Positions 11,286 to 23,476 of a stretch of DNA of 64,000 nt are shown here, piece after piece. Each line of letters opens with the position of its first letter. Positions within the stretch are counted from its first letter, which is position 1. Under the pieces are notes generated by a model that saw only the letters and a list, made by a program, of their open reading frames with translations, searched no databases and was not told the origin of the DNA. Location: contig AZLU01000083.1 in assembly GCA_002224055.1 (NCBI GenBank), positions 19,326 to 83,325 on the forward strand, given 5' to 3'. A program made the position numbers and the translations under genes. The stretch is from Pezizomycotina sp. ARF18 (Eukaryota; Ascomycota).

Positions 11286-11840
11286 ATGTCATTGCAGAAC
11301 CTTCCCGTCGAGCTGTTCACCGCGATACAAGACTGGCTATCTCCAGAGACGGACATGAATGCCTCCGCCTCAGCTGCCGCGCATTCAAACGTCTTATCCC
11401 GCCAAACGCCGAAGTACGTGGTCCCGATTTCGAATGGCCATCGGGATTAGATGAAACTGGCGAAGACGATGTTTTCGAATTCGTCAGCCGTCTTTGCCAA
11501 CCCGGAAACGTATTCCACAACATCTTCGCACCGTGCGAACAGCGCAATCACATCGTATCCGTCCCTAGGTTTCCCATGTCAGATCTTACAATTAACGATC
11601 GACCGATTTGCGACCGGTGTATATCTAAGCTCGTTAGTGCGGGAATTCGGCGCTCTGGAAAATTAGTATAAGAATCAGGAGGATGTTTATTGCTGTTATA
11701 GGTGCTTGAGATCTCTTCGGACTTCGTCGCAGAAGTGGTCACTGGTGCACGAACGAGGATCACAGACCGATGGTTTATCGGAGGTTCGATCGGAGCTGTA
11801 CTAATTCCTGTGAGGGATGTATAAGTACGTCTTTTATAAG
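11286..11840 (+). pseudogene. FZ9: F-box/Cys-rich family copy, frameshifted
   Basis: MSLQNLPVELFTAIQDWL starts at 11286; an in-frame ATG at 11241 would add 15 residues. After ETD the frame shifts: CLRLSCRAFKRLIPP, SRLCQPGNVFHN, then FPMSDLTINDRPICDRCISK follow in another frame to about 11668. DVYCCYRCLRSL lies in a further frame near 11685. No CxxCH terminus is readable. A TTTTA repeat follows at 11894-11922. At least two shifts are needed. Confidence 0.7.
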
Positions 11841-12430
11841 TTAGTTCCTATTTAATCTTCCTAATCCTTTTGTTTCCTCAATTGGCAAAGTTTTTTATTT
11901 TATTTTATTTTATTTTATTTTTTTTTTTCTTTTACCAGCGGGATATATAGTATGGATTAACGGCCATCTTGACACTGTAGATCAACATGCGGCGGATTTA
12001 CTCGCCAAATTGCCCGGAGCCCGTTTCGCAGACCGCCGGTATAGGCATCAAGCGTATATCAAATGATTCTAACAGGAACCCAAATTTTTTTGAAAAAGAA
12101 ATATTTATAACCTTATACTTACACCTGAAGTATACACTAAGATTTATTAGATATATTATATTGCCCCTCAATTGGAACTTATATAGCTCGTTGGATCACA
12201 TACTAGTAGAACGTTTCTTTCATAGGCAACACTCATACTTCATGATACATGGAAATGATATCGGAAATTATATTACGTATCTTCTAGATCTTGACGTCTT
12301 GACTAGGTGTGTCGTAATATACAGAGGTCGAATGACATTAAAAAGCGTGAAAAGAATATATTACAAAATCGTTATGTGAAGATTGATGATTGGGAAACTC
12401 TTGTTTCTTCTTACATCCGCAGCACTATTT
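11841..12430. other. Intergenic with TTTTA repeat
   Basis: A (TTTTA)n run with trailing T tract lies at about 11889-11931. The rest is AT-rich with no recognisable gene. Confidence 0.4.
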
Positions 12431-13972
12431 TTACGCAGCAGGTTTGCAAGTCCCCGAGACGCAGTTTCCGGAGCAGCACGACTCGTTGTAATAACAGGTC
12501 TGAGCCGTGAAGTCGTTAGGGATGCAGCCGCACGTCCTCGACGAGGAATGCAGTAGCCCTTGCAGCACTCATGGTTAAGCTGGCAAGGGCCGCCGATGTC
12601 GAAGCAACACGTCCTCGAGCTGTTGAGGACGTACGGCAGGCACTTGGCTTGCGGGTTGCAGCACTCCGAGTCCGATGTGCAGGCCGTCTGGAGCGCATTG
12701 AAGACGGAGTCGGGCAGGCAGCACTTCTGGTTCTGGCAGAACCGGCTGTCCGGGCAGGTCCCTTGGAGCAAGGCTTCATGCAGGTCCGGGTACCCGACAC
12801 GTCGCAGAATCCGTCGCAGCACTCGTCGTTCGAGGAGCAGGTGGTGGTCGCGCCGCTGGCGGTGCAGTCCTTCACGCAGACTCCCCCCGTACAAGAACTT
12901 CCGGAGCAGCACTGGTCGCTGGAGGAGCACGTGGTGAGGGAGCCGGCTGCGATGCAGCATTTGCCGCCGGAGCAGTTTCCATCGCAGCAGTCTCCGTTGC
13001 CGGAGCAGGTCGCGGATCCACCGCTCAGGGTGCAGGCCGCTTTACAAACTCCACCAGAACAGTTGCCAGAGCAGCACTGGGAGTTGGAAGAGCAAGGGGT
13101 GGCGGCATCGTTGGCGATACAGCAAAGCCCGCTCACGCAGGTTCCATCGCAGCAATCTGAACCGGCCGAGCAAGCTGTGGAGGCTCCGCTCAGGGTGCAT
13201 TGTGCTTTGCACACACCGCCGTCACAGTTACCCGAACAGCACTGAGAGCTCGAGGTACAAGCGGTCGTGGCGCCGTTTGCGATACAGCATTTTCCACCTG
13301 AGCAATTATTATCGCAGCAGTCACCCGCCTTGGAACAAGAGGTAGAAGCGCCGCTCTGGATGCACTGGTTGGTCGGAGGAGGGTTTGGAATGACAGCCGA
13401 GCACTTGTTACCGGAGCAGTTGTTCGAGCAGCATTCGGAGTTCGAAGTGCACTTGTAGTCGAACCGTTCGCGATACAAGAGGGAGGCGGCGAGGACGTGG
13501 CGGCGGTACACCTATTGTACTTGCAGTTGTTCGAGCAGCACTGTGAGTTGGACGTACATTTCAGGATCGATCCGTTGGCGATACAGGCGGAGCCTTTGGC
13601 TTAGCGGCGCACTTATTTCCGTAACCGCAGTAGCCGGAGCAGCACTGCGAGTCGGACGTGCACCTCTGCGAGGCGCCGTTGGCGATGCAGGGAGGAGGCG
13701 GGACGATGCAGTATCCGCGGACGCAGGAGGTTCCTGAGCAGCACTGGGAGTCAGAAGAGCATCTCTCCCCGCGGCCGAGGCGGCAGGTCTTCGTTTTGAG
13801 TCGCAGGTGTAAGCCGGGTTGCAACAGGGCTTCTTGGACGAGCAGCTCTGCCAGCTGGCGCACAGCTGCGGGCGTGTAAGTGAGCGTGGCCGTCACGGTG
13901 AGCCGAGGCGTTTACCGTCACTGCAAATGACGATACCGCTAGAGCCACGAGGATCTGGTAAAAAGACCGCAT
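12431..13972 (-). pseudogene. Secreted protein with 14 C-x5-CC-x3/4-C repeats, frameshifted
   Basis: ATG at 13972 opens MRSFYQILVALAVSSFAV, a signal peptide ending near VNA-SA. About 14 copies of a disulfide-type unit C-x5-C-C-x3/4-C follow, for example CTSNSQCCSNNC, CSAGSDCCDGTC, CSSNSQCCSGNC and CYYNESCCSGNC. CIANGA/CTLSGA linkers alternate between them. The last unit ends CVSGTCKPAA with stop TAA at 12431-12433. The longest uninterrupted frame is 13511-12516. At least four frame changes are needed to read the whole protein. The pattern resembles knottin-like or Dickkopf-N-like cysteine repeats, but I cannot name a family. Acts outside the cell, if made. The long low-complexity repeat invites indels, both real and technical. 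Confidence 0.7.
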
Positions 13973-16134
13973 TGTAGAAGAAAACGAAAAAACTCTGGAA
14001 AGCAAAAAAAAAAAAGAAGAAAAAAAGGAGTGTGGTTTGATAGTCCCAGGAGTCTATCAATGAAAATGAAAGAGAGTGAGATATCTGCTGAAGGGCGAGA
14101 GAAAACAAAGCCCTGCGGGCCTGGAAGTAGTGGTTTATATAATATTTTAATATAGTCCGGTAAGCGGACGGAATGACCGAGCGCCTTCTACACATCTGTG
14201 GGCTCTTCGAATCATCGGATACATACGCATTTTCAATTTCGTTCTAGACGCCACTACTTACAGCCCACAGCCCCGAGGACAAGGAAACCGGGCGATAATC
14301 GCTCATTTCGGTAAATGCAATCCCCCCTATTTTCGGATTTCCGGCCAAACGAGTTGGAAAAAAAAACTCTCAGGGCGCAGGATTGATTCAATATTGCAGC
14401 TAAATTGAGATTTGCCATGTGGCTGCCAAACCTTATGATCGAATTCTGAGTTTTCCTTGTTATTGACAGTGCAAATGGCAGACTATCGATCAAGGCTATT
14501 TTATATATATGCGGTCTGGATTGTAATAACCCACTTCTGCGTCCTGGAAATTAAAATTACATGGGCGAGCGAAAGATAGATCGGGGCTTCGATCCGTAAG
14601 CCAATAGAATTTTGCGTATATTAAACCGCCTCTGACACGCGAAATCGTTAGTCGCATCCGAGGCAATGCCGACTAACCGGAGACGGAGAGGATTCCCAAA
14701 TTATAACCCCGGCTAAGGGTTTGTAGGCTCAAAGAGTCTAGGCCAAGGGATATCTGAAAAGCCCCTAGTGTTTGCCTCTGAGAAAGGAGACGTTGCCTGA
14801 AAGCGAGCTTTAGGAATTACGATCACAAAGAGAGAAGAAAGAATATGATTGAGTCTTAAATTGTCCCGGACATTGAAGTGTCTGTAAGTTGAATTAAACA
14901 AAAGTATAGCAAAGTATCGATCTTTTTAGTCAATTGCACTAGGTATCACAGGCCTAGTTGTAATTATAGCAGATCATCAATAGTCAAATTACTGATCATA
15001 TTAGAGTTTGCTTCACAGTTTTTTACCCACGAATCCACGACTAGCGCTTGCAGTTAATAAGGAAATCCTTCCTTCTAAGCCTACATATCTTGCCTCAGGA
15101 AAATAGAGATTATCACAGTGAACACAGTCGCGGCCACTTATATTATTGATTATGAGTACTTGGTTTCTAAAGACTATCAACTGCTTCTGGCGATGACACC
15201 AATATCTCCAGCCAAGTCTGAGGTTCATAGTCACTTATCCAGAGACTACCGTGCATGGTATAGCGGGTGGAGACTCTATTACGGTCGCTGTGGCAAGGAT
15301 ACTGCTTAATTGGGATGCCCCTCACTTTGCCAGATTAGAGGATATTATAACCATCCCTTCAGCCAGAATTCTTAAACTGTATAACATTTATTCTCAGTCA
15401 AGTTTCGACCGTCCATATACAAATCTCTATAAGCCTGTGTATCTCTAAACTCTAAACAACTACGCGCTATCCGTTAGTATGTTTTTAAGAAGGCGCGACA
15501 ACTACAACCGAATACGAACTTTGACAAACAGAAATACAAGCTAGCTAACGATCGCCCACCCTGTAATATGCGTTAAAGAATCCGAATCGAAGTTCAAAAT
15601 AGCCCTCATCCCGTTTTCAACGTTCAATGACCTCAAGAACTTACTCTTGGTATTTTCTCTGGAATTACTATTATGGAGTGACCGTCGTTCTCCATATCCG
15701 GGTTAAGCTACCGCCCGTTAGGGCACAGCGGCAGATGACACATATCAATGCACTTAAGGATGAGGGTTTTCTTAAGAGAGACATTGGTTAGCGGAGCGTG
15801 ACGGCATTAATTGCAACTTTTCTTTTTTTCAATGTATAAATACAACGCTGGAATGAATTGAGCATCTTAGTTGATCGTGAAGACTTATACTCTTGAAAAC
15901 TGGATGCATCTGCGAAGCGCTATGGAAGTCTAGATTGTAATCTGCTAACATTCTCGGCAATTCTACTACTATATTCAAACTTCCCCTCTGTTCGCCTTTC
16001 GTCGTGCTTTTTTTTTTTGCTTTGTATACTTTAGAATATCGCAAGTTTTAAGTTAAAATAAAATAAAATAAAATAAAATAAAATAAAATAAATAAAATAA
16101 AATAAAATAAAATATAAAATTAACTAAGGGCCTC
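13973..16134. other. Gene-poor stretch with AAAAT repeat
   Basis: Long stretch without a recognised gene. Short frames (for example 15234-15013 minus, with one CVHC pair) show no convincing family motif. An (AAAAT)n run lies at about 16056-16112, just before the F-box frame at 16135. Confidence 0.4.
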
Positions 16135-16811
16135 GTGAAAATTGCGGATTTATCACCAGGCACAGCTCATAATGTTGCCAAACAAACATTTATCAACTAT
16201 CAGCAACTATCACAAGCTTTGAAGTCCAATCCCGCGACGGCTTACCTCGACCGTCTCCCGCTAGAGCTCCTCGTCGAAATCTTCTCAGACTTGGACTATA
16301 TAACTCTCAAATACCCACATCCGAAGACATACTGTCTCTTCAACACCTCATTCTTTCTACCGCCTATGACCCGCTAGCGGAAAAAACACTGCGTTCGTGC
16401 ATTCCCACGAAAACCGTCTCACGAAGTCTCAATCAGACTTACTACCCCGAGCTCCACCCTTGCATCACTAAGCTGACCATCTACTCCATCTTACGACCTA
16501 GAGTTGGAACACCGAAGCCGCTCGAACTCGACAGCATCGGCATGAGACTAGGGGTTTTCACGCCGTTATCAGCGACTCCGCTTGCAGGCAAGGACGCGCT
16601 GCTCCCTAGGGTACTAATGGTGGAATTCTTCGCGGCGAAGAAGCATACTAGACCGTTCGAGTACTGCCTCGGGTCGGAAACGGAAGGTATCACTGTGATG
16701 GAGTTTGTCCAGGCTATTATTAGTAACCAGCACGGGTGGAATTCTAAGCGTAATGATAATGGTCTTGCACGTTCGACGACAACTGTGGTGATGATGGATG
16801 ACTGCATGTGA
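16135..16811 (+). pseudogene. F-box protein of another family (no Cys region), one frameshift
   Basis: The frame carries a canonical F-box start, YLDRLPLELLVEIFSDL, at about 16234-16290, but lacks the LRLTCR half typical of FZ copies. It stops at 16377. A second frame picks up at about 16316 (SEDILSLQHLILS) and runs open to 16811, through SCIPTKTVSRSLNQTYYPEL and RVLMVEFFAAKKHTR. No CxxC pairs are present. No in-frame ATG precedes the F-box (the frame opens with GTG at 16135), so the true start or a 5' exon is missing. Function beyond Skp1 binding is unknown. Confidence 0.55.
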
Positions 16812-17754
16812 TGTGAGATGAGGGTGGTGGGAAAAAATTTCTGCCTGGAACCTGAAGCGTTTTCAACGAGCGTATCTTTGGGCAGGGGGCATGAGAAAGT
16901 TGCGCGCTTGGAAGGTAATATTGATCGATTGTAACTAAGCTTTTCGCAGCAATGAGATCATGTACACGAGAGCGGTTAAAATGATACATATCCGGTCTGT
17001 CTCTTTTCTAATATCGCATTCGGGTTATAATAGACATATAACATGACTTTGCGTTAACATCGTTTAGTAATCTTAAACTTAATGTCTACAAGCCACGGTT
17101 ATCGGATCTGGTGTTAATGAGCCCGTCTGATTCCCTCTAAACTTGATACGCGTTTGTTCACTGCCTTCCGATGGAATCGCGCTATAAGCGAATACGATAG
17201 AGGATAGACGAGGACTAAGGTCGTAAACTCGCGTAAGCTCCTATCATAAGCTAGAGAGTTCTGGATTCTTTTATGTACTGAGCTAGTGGCGCTTTGCAGC
17301 CAGCCCGTGCCAATTTTGGACTGCATTGCTGCTGCTGCTACTACCCTTGCTGATTGCGGCTCGATTTTGCGCTGTGCTAGCCACTCACAGTATATGCGAC
17401 GGAATTATACCGCGAAAGAAAAGAAACTTCCCAAGGGTGCATAAGCACTTAAGCCTACTCTTTCCCTCTTGCGTTCGTTGCTTGCTCCATGAATAAACAA
17501 ATATTCGAGAATAGCATATATTCCAGGCCGTAGTAGAATGTTTATCCTTCATTGTCAATCTCGTAGCAACCGGAACCTCCTGGTATTAAATCAAGTCATT
17601 TTTAATTCTTTTGTTCCGCTTCTGTTTAAGGAAAGTAAACAAGGAAATCTCCACAGAAGCAAACTCCCTCTCATTCACCACTTGGACATCAACAAACTAT
17701 ATAGTTCCAAACCGCGAGATATTTGGATCAGACTCTCGACCCGATACCCAAGCT
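16812..17754. other. Intergenic
   Basis: No recognisable gene. Short frames on both strands lack motifs. Confidence 0.35.
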
Positions 17755-18199
17755 ATGTCCGATATTCTGCTAAACTCGATGGTTATCTCGTCGATCGAAA
17801 CCCTCCCGTTGGAAATCATATACGAAATCATGTCAGCGATCGATTCCCAGTGGACCGAGATTGCTTCAGACTGACGTGCCGCGCTTTCAAATCGCTCACT
17901 GGCATGAAACCGAGCGCTCGACGGTGGTATATTAAAGGAAGTAACGGCCCGTTCTATACGGATAGAGTAGACGGCGGGAGATGGAAGCAGGATCGTAAGG
18001 CTAGGAGGACTTACTCTCCCGCCTCTTCACGCCGGGGAATATCTATCACGACTCTGAAGCCTCTCTCTGCGTTCGATGCGGGTACATTCCGCCCCTGGAC
18101 TACTTCCCGATCCCCTCCATGCGGTTCGACGACACGCGGATCTGCCGCGGCTGCATTCGTCAGGTGCTAACGGACTCGATGGCGGCGGACACAAGATGA
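17755..18199 (+). pseudogene. FZ10: F-box/Cys-rich family copy, frameshifted
   Basis: ATG at 17755 (or 17779) leads into SSIETLPLEIIYEIMSAID. The frame then shifts and RDCFRLTCRAFKSLTGM follows. A third frame gives RLFTPGNIYHDSEASLCVRC, FPIPSMRFDDTRICRGC and a stop at 18197-18199. The C-terminal module is not readable downstream, although sequence to about 18480 may be its remains. At least two shifts; probably a pseudogene. Confidence 0.65.
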
Positions 18200-18588
18200 C
18201 TTATGGCCTCAACGTCATTTGTGGAAGTGTAATACGACTGAATGTAATATGAAGGCAACGAAATGGAGATGCGCGCGCACGGAGGAGATGCAAACGAGAG
18301 GTACTACAGCTGGTGCTACGAAAATATGGGAGGACGGGAGCGTGACCAATTCGTCCGCCCAATAATTCAACTTCGTCAGGATTACCGTCACTTATGCGCA
18401 ATGTATGCGTAAGACTTCTGTATACGCCCGTGGATACCATGGGCCCCATGAAGGAAACGCAAACATTAGAGAAAGGCTGAATCAATTAAATTTAAACGTG
18501 ATGAGCGCCTGGGAATAATAATGCAGTTGCATGTGTTAAAAATCTAAATTCATGGAACCTTTGCTCCGGATTATGGCAAATCTTATAA

Positions 18589-19507
18589 TCATGAAACTTC
18601 AGCACGCCTCGTGCGTTCCTCCCCGCGGTCTTCATCCTTCGGATCATACTCGTCGTAAAAGTACAGCTGATGCATTGACTTGCCGTAATACTCAGACTCC
18701 TCAGTTATCTCATGAGGCGGTTCCATGGGATCCGGTCGTCCGTCAAGCTCGACTACAACGTATCGTAAAAGTTCGATTAGTCGTACCTTCTCTAGACCAT
18801 TAAGTCGGAAAAAAATAAAAAATAAAAAAATAAAAAAAACTACACCTTCGTTTCCCAATAAACACCATTTACACGTACAACCCGCTTCGACTGCCAGTGC
18901 TCCACGACCGGCCGCCTATAAAAGTGAAACATATGCTGCAGCGGAAAGCCTTCCGGCCAACCTGGGCACTTATCATTCCTGCATACGTCCATGTGGCACC
19001 TATAGCAGAACCTCCACAAGCGGGCTGATTAGGCGTATGGATCGTCTCGTGTCTGTACATCTGCCCCCCATATCCTTCCTCCTCACTGATATCGTAACCT
19101 TTCAAGCCGCATCTCGCACACGTGTAATTGACCAATCCTCTGTGGGTATGTTTCTGTCTTTACTCAAACCCCAGAGGACGAGGTGGGATACGCAGTTCTC
19201 GCACACGCGGAAATCATTTACGCGTAGCGTTTCCATGGGGAACTTGTTCTTCGGTCGCACGCGCGAGCACGTGCCGCAGATTACCACGTCATGGCCGTGG
19301 AAGAGTTTCCCGGGGAGAAAAGGAGGCGGAGAAGTCGTTATGGTCTTTGTGGCCGTGGGAGAAGCGGTCGAAGAGTCTTCAGGGTGTATTTGGGGTCGAG
19401 TCGGGCCTTGAAAGAACGGCAGACGATACGAAGCGAGTGATGATCTGCATTGGTGACGTGGTTAACTATGAGATCGAAAATCTCGCCGGGACGTCTTTGA
19501 GGGACAT
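18589..19507 (-). pseudogene. FZ11: type A F-box/Cys-rich copy with acidic last exon
   Basis: ATG at 19507 gives MSLKDVP; a one-base loss follows, then EIFDLIVNHVTNADHHSL and RIVCRSFK. Next come LFSPGKLFHGHDVVICGTC, FPMETLRVNDFRVCENC, YTCARCGLKGYDISEEE, then in another frame FCYRCHMDVCRNDKCPGWPE, the full type A terminus. An intron 18878-18792 (GTACGT..TCTAG, T-rich) leads to an exon ending at 18589. That exon is acidic (HEITEESEYYGK, DEYDPKDEDRGEE) and has no PIP-box. At least three shifts are needed. The intron after the last Cys pair matches other copies. Confidence 0.7.
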
Positions 19508-19918
19508 CGCTTTATAATTGCAGGACACAAGCAGGTTGTGAGCAGAAAGAAAACGGATCAAGGGGCATGAGCGACTTAAATTATCTTAGATCACGATTGA
19601 CAATCCCAGCCGTCGTGCGGCTGAGGATGTTGTCAAGGTGGCTGATACCCTAGCGGCGGTGTTATTTCGGCTTCGCGTGGCGTTCAAATTCACTAGATTA
19701 TCTACAGGAAAATCATATACTTCTTCGATGACTAAGATCGATAAAACACGATAGTCTCAAATCTAGTGTCTCAAACTTCAATTGACGACATTAAATACAA
19801 GCTGGTTAAAACAGGAAAAGCAAAAGTCTTCATGCTTGGAGACCCTATCTCTTTTAAAAGGCAAGGCGAACTCACTTGACCGAGTTCTAAGCCTGGGCAT
19901 TCAGCGCAAGCTGCGTGA
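19508..19918. other. Intergenic
   Basis: Region between FZ11 and the small secreted gene; no feature recognised. Confidence 0.35.
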
Positions 19919-20442
19919 TCAGGCCTGAGCATCTTGCTGCGGTTGCTGCGGTGCCTTCTCTGGCTGGAACTGGACGTTTGCCTGCTTCGGCTTGCCGAGG
20001 TTGAACGGCCAGTGGAAAGTACCAGCGCTCCCGCGGATTTTCGGCTGAACGTTGTCGCAGACATCGTTACCCTGTTGGCGCTTACATTTGCTGCAGGCCT
20101 GCTTGACGATGAGGTATTCACCGTTGCACATGTACAGATACTGAGATGGGTCAAGGCTGACGGCGGAGCCCGGACCGACGTTACTCACGACGGCACCGTT
20201 AGAGGTGCCTGGCTGATGTAGGTGTTTACGGCGCCGGGTGCGTCTTCTTAACAGCATGATTGTCGTTGTTGTCCACTGAAATTTACAGAAACCTCAGCAT
20301 TTTTTTTTTCCTTTGGGGCGATAAGCAGGGATGGGAGGAGGACTTACAGCTCTCATAGCAGTACTGGAAGTTATTCTGCACCAAGCCAATACTACATTGG
20401 GCCGGCGACAGCGGCCAGAAGCGTAACGCTGGAGGATCGCAT
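19919..20442 (-). pseudogene. Small secreted Cys-containing protein, frameshifted
   Basis: ATG at 20442 starts a hydrophobic leader (MRSSSVTLLAAVAG). After a one-base shift, AQCSIGLVQNNFQYCYESC reads through. A putative intron follows (GTAAGTCC..AATTTCAG on the minus strand, about 20348-20284). The second part is open in one frame: SQYLYMCNGEYLIVKQACSK, CKRQQGNDVCDN, then a Gln/Pro-rich tail ending QPQQDAQA with TGA at 19919-19921. Cys spacing and size fit a fungal small secreted protein; no family recognised. One or two shifts are needed. Confidence 0.5.
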
Positions 20443-20934
20443 ATTTTCTGATTTCTGTCCTTGACCTATGATATTTGGTAATCATGAATGGAGATCTTGT
20501 ATCAACTTACACAGAACAAGGATAGAGAATATGTCTCAAAGTGGTGCTTGCTGACGATCGTTAATCAGATAATGCTATGTGGCATTAATATAACGAGTAG
20601 AAGGCTCGGGAAACATACATTTATAAAGTACATATTCGAACAGTGTGATGTTCCAGATTGTGGTATAACCTCTATCCACGAGCTTAAAATGCGGACCCTT
20701 ACGACTTCTTACACGCGACCTCGACTCTCGAGACATTCTAGAACAAAAATCTTATTCCAACGTCATCAAAAATTAAGTGTAACTTTTAAGCTTCAGAAAG
20801 TTTTATCTGGGCTTTGGGGAACTTTAGTATTGAAATTGTCGTGCAATGTTCTAGAATGCCGCGCGATACAATTTTAGGGTTCATGCCCAAGTTTGAGATT
20901 GAAGCGTAGACTAATGAAGACGCGCAGACGACTG
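20443..20934. other. Intergenic
   Basis: No feature recognised. Confidence 0.3.
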
Positions 20935-21135
20935 CTAGATTATATGTCCTAGAATAGGGGCCAAGATGATGTAGCTTAGGCTTGTACCTAAGTCAATAGG
21001 ACCCTTATTCAATGAGGTGACAGACTCTTGCGACTTGCACGACGCGCAACTAATGCGAAGAAATTTGTATTCTAGTTGGTTTTGTGAAGTCACTTGTCCT
21101 ACTTCCTCAATCGGCATTTTCACAATTTTAATCAT
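20935..21135 (-). pseudogene. FZ12: short F-box relic
   Basis: A 66-codon frame includes KMPIEEVGQVTSQNQLEYKF followed by LRISCASCKS. This aligns by eye with the family F-box (LPVELFLQITS...EADKQC then LRISCRSFKS). No Cys-rich region follows on the minus strand. Interpreted as an old F-box fragment; the alignment is weak at the N-terminal half. Confidence 0.45.
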
Positions 21136-22556
21136 CCCTGAAGTAGTAATTGAGCTTCCAGACGCTTAGAGAAACCTTCTTGCAGTATTCCCGACAGGCT
21201 CCACTTGTCAGCCCTTTGAAGCCTTCGCGGTTTATAGATATCGTAGCGTGCGTGATTTAGCCATTCATTGGCCGTCCAGCTTCTGCAGCCATAGGTTCCA
21301 AATATTGTATTGGCCCTAATCACATCTCGCAAAAAGTAACGAGGCGACGAATAATAGTTGACTCGGCCCTAGTTACTCGATATGAACACTACTCGGCACA
21401 AGGAAATATGAGCTTACGAACTGGTACGTGTCCAAAAATCCGGGCTAAATTCGCGAGCATATACTACTAGAGAAGCGGAAGCTCAAGATCTCAACAAGGA
21501 TCCCTCAGTATCGCTTCTGATCAACTGGGAAGGAACGACGGCAGAGACAAACGACAGTTAAAATTCGTCAAGGTGCGACGGCTGTGACCGGTAGACCGGT
21601 GTGCTGGCTCGAATATGCCGTCGCTAATCCCTGGACGGTCGCACAGAGTCATGTCTCAGCGCACATGTCAGACAGCTGATCGAGTGGATTCGATACCGCT
21701 TGTGCCGCAAAAGGCTTCCCTTTACGTATTCGTACAGCGGGCCGGAAACCGTGACGATGCAAGAACGGGGAGTATTTTGGGTTCCGCTGCGACGCTGAGG
21801 CCGATATTTTATTACCCTCGGAACTATTGCGGCTGCACCGGATAATCGTAACGTCATGCCCTCGTGTAAATTTGAAGTGTTACTCTCCAAACATCCGTTC
21901 CAGTCCGGCTCTGAACAGTATAGAAGCATGTTAATAGTTAATTTCATCGATGTTTGATAATTCCAGAACAAGTTAAAGTCGATCTGTGACCGTGACGCAA
22001 CATCAAAAAGAAAAGCGGACTAAGTTTGATATTTGAGGCATCAACGACAACGACGTTAATGGCCCCACCGTTGTAAAATGAAAATATGCCTTCTTGGTTA
22101 AGAAGTAATCTGCGAGTAAGAGCGATTTTTTCTTCGAGAATCTCCAGATTACCGGAGATACGCGCTGGATCTGTCTAATACGTGAGGCGTATCGCAAATC
22201 GGATGTCCTGTTCTAGAACTATTGCGAGTTTTGGGCTCTTCATGCCGTGCCCCGTTTTTTTATGCATAGACTCATGCTGCCAAAAAAGGATCCGAGAACG
22301 AATTCAATCCCTAGATTTTCGCCTTGAACGATTTATTCACAATTTAACGCAACGTCATGCGCTTAAGGAGAGGGGAACGGACGAATGGCGCACGTCTCTT
22401 TTCCTTTTTTCACTGCGTCAAATAGGCGAATTTTTATTAGTGCGCACAATGGCATCACTCGGTATTACCTGTGGTTCCTGGGAGGGAAATAAAAAAATTA
22501 AAACGGGCTAATTTTAAAATGTCCGAGATGAAAATACGAGACAATTGATACGAGCT
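21136..22556. other. Intergenic
   Basis: Gene-poor; no motif-bearing frame found on either strand. Confidence 0.35.
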
Positions 22557-22640
22557 CTGCGAAAACGAATACTAACCACTGGCAGCATACCTCGGGATCT
22601 AATGTCTGACGCCTTACGCCACTCGGCTACTGGTTATTTA
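22557..22640 (-). pseudogene. Decayed tRNA (Leu/Ser-like)
   Basis: On the minus strand the sequence contains TAGCCGAGTGGCGTAAGGCG, a good A-box/D-arm (GCC..GGC stem), then CAGACATTAGATC at the anticodon-arm position. GGTTAGTATTC follows as a poor B-box. The anticodon and T stems do not pair properly and no acceptor stem was found. The long-variable-arm look favours Leu or Ser. Probably a dead copy. Confidence 0.4.
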
Positions 22641-22919
22641 AGAATAGTGGCAAAGAAGGACAGTATTTATATCAACTAGGGTCTCTAGAACGGTCTTTTT
22701 TTAATTTATTTGGTAGAAGATTCCACCGAAATATCATCATTTTGTTATTGCAATATCTCAGTCCTCACTCTCTTTAGGAACAATGGCAAATAACAGTAAT
22801 ACCTCTTACATTCAAGCTTGTAGTCTGTCATTCATTCCTTAATTCTCGTCTTCAATCTTTGCTTTTCAGCGTTAAATCTTTTCGTCTTGCGCTTGCTCTC
22901 TTTCTTCCGAGCTTTGCAA

Positions 22920-23476
22920 ATGTCGCTCTCACTGATCCCGGTCGAGATCTTCAACGTTATCGTCTCATTCCTCGACCATGCCGACAGGGAAAGCCTTCGC
23001 GTAAGCTGCTCCTCATTTCGAGCCCTTATCCCGAGAACCTTAGCTCCGGGTAAAATGTACATCCCCTACAGCGCAATTAGCCAGCAACAAGCGGACTTCG
23101 CCAAACGTCTTTTCACCCCCGGCACGTCTTCTACGACCTAGATAGGGCAATATGCGGGGTGTGCGTTCTCATATACCCCCTCGAAAAATTTCTCTTCCAG
23201 GATTTACTCGTAAACGACCTCCAGATCTGCCGGAATTGCATGGCGTGGTCGCTGCTGGCGTCCGTTCCATCGGGACAGAAGGCGTGTTTCAACGGTGTTG
23301 TTATGTATAATTGCAAGAGCTGCAAGAGGTGCTTGCAGGAGGAGTATATGCATATCCATGAGCAAGGGACGGAGCATAGACTGTGTCAGAGCTGCCATAT
23401 GAGGGTTTGCAGCAGCCGGTGCTGCACGGGTTGGCCCGAGGGGTTTATAGATCGTCATACGGAGCATTTTCGATAG
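22920..23476 (+). pseudogene. FZ13: type A F-box/Cys-rich protein, one frameshift
   Basis: ATG at 22920 opens MSLSLIPVEIFNVIVSFL, then DRESLRVSCSSFRALIP. The only break is at CCCGGCACGTCTTC (about 23121). One more A would restore the family string PGNVFYDLDRAICGVC. From there the frame is open to 23476: FQDLLVNDLQICRNC, VMYNCKSCKRCLQEE, then LCQSCHMRVCSSRCCTGWPE, a complete type A terminus. Length about 185 residues. A single-base loss in a family-invariant Asn codon may be an assembly error, so this could be a working gene. No PIP-box exon was found downstream. Confidence 0.75.

Noticed and set aside
12560-13458. Long plus-strand frames rich in Glu/Gln across the Cys-repeat gene
   Set aside because: They are the antisense of the regular CC repeats; the signal peptide and cysteines are on the minus strand.
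15013-15234. Possible FZ fragment with CVHC and FPEARYVGLEG
   Set aside because: Only one CxxC and no F-box nearby; too weak.
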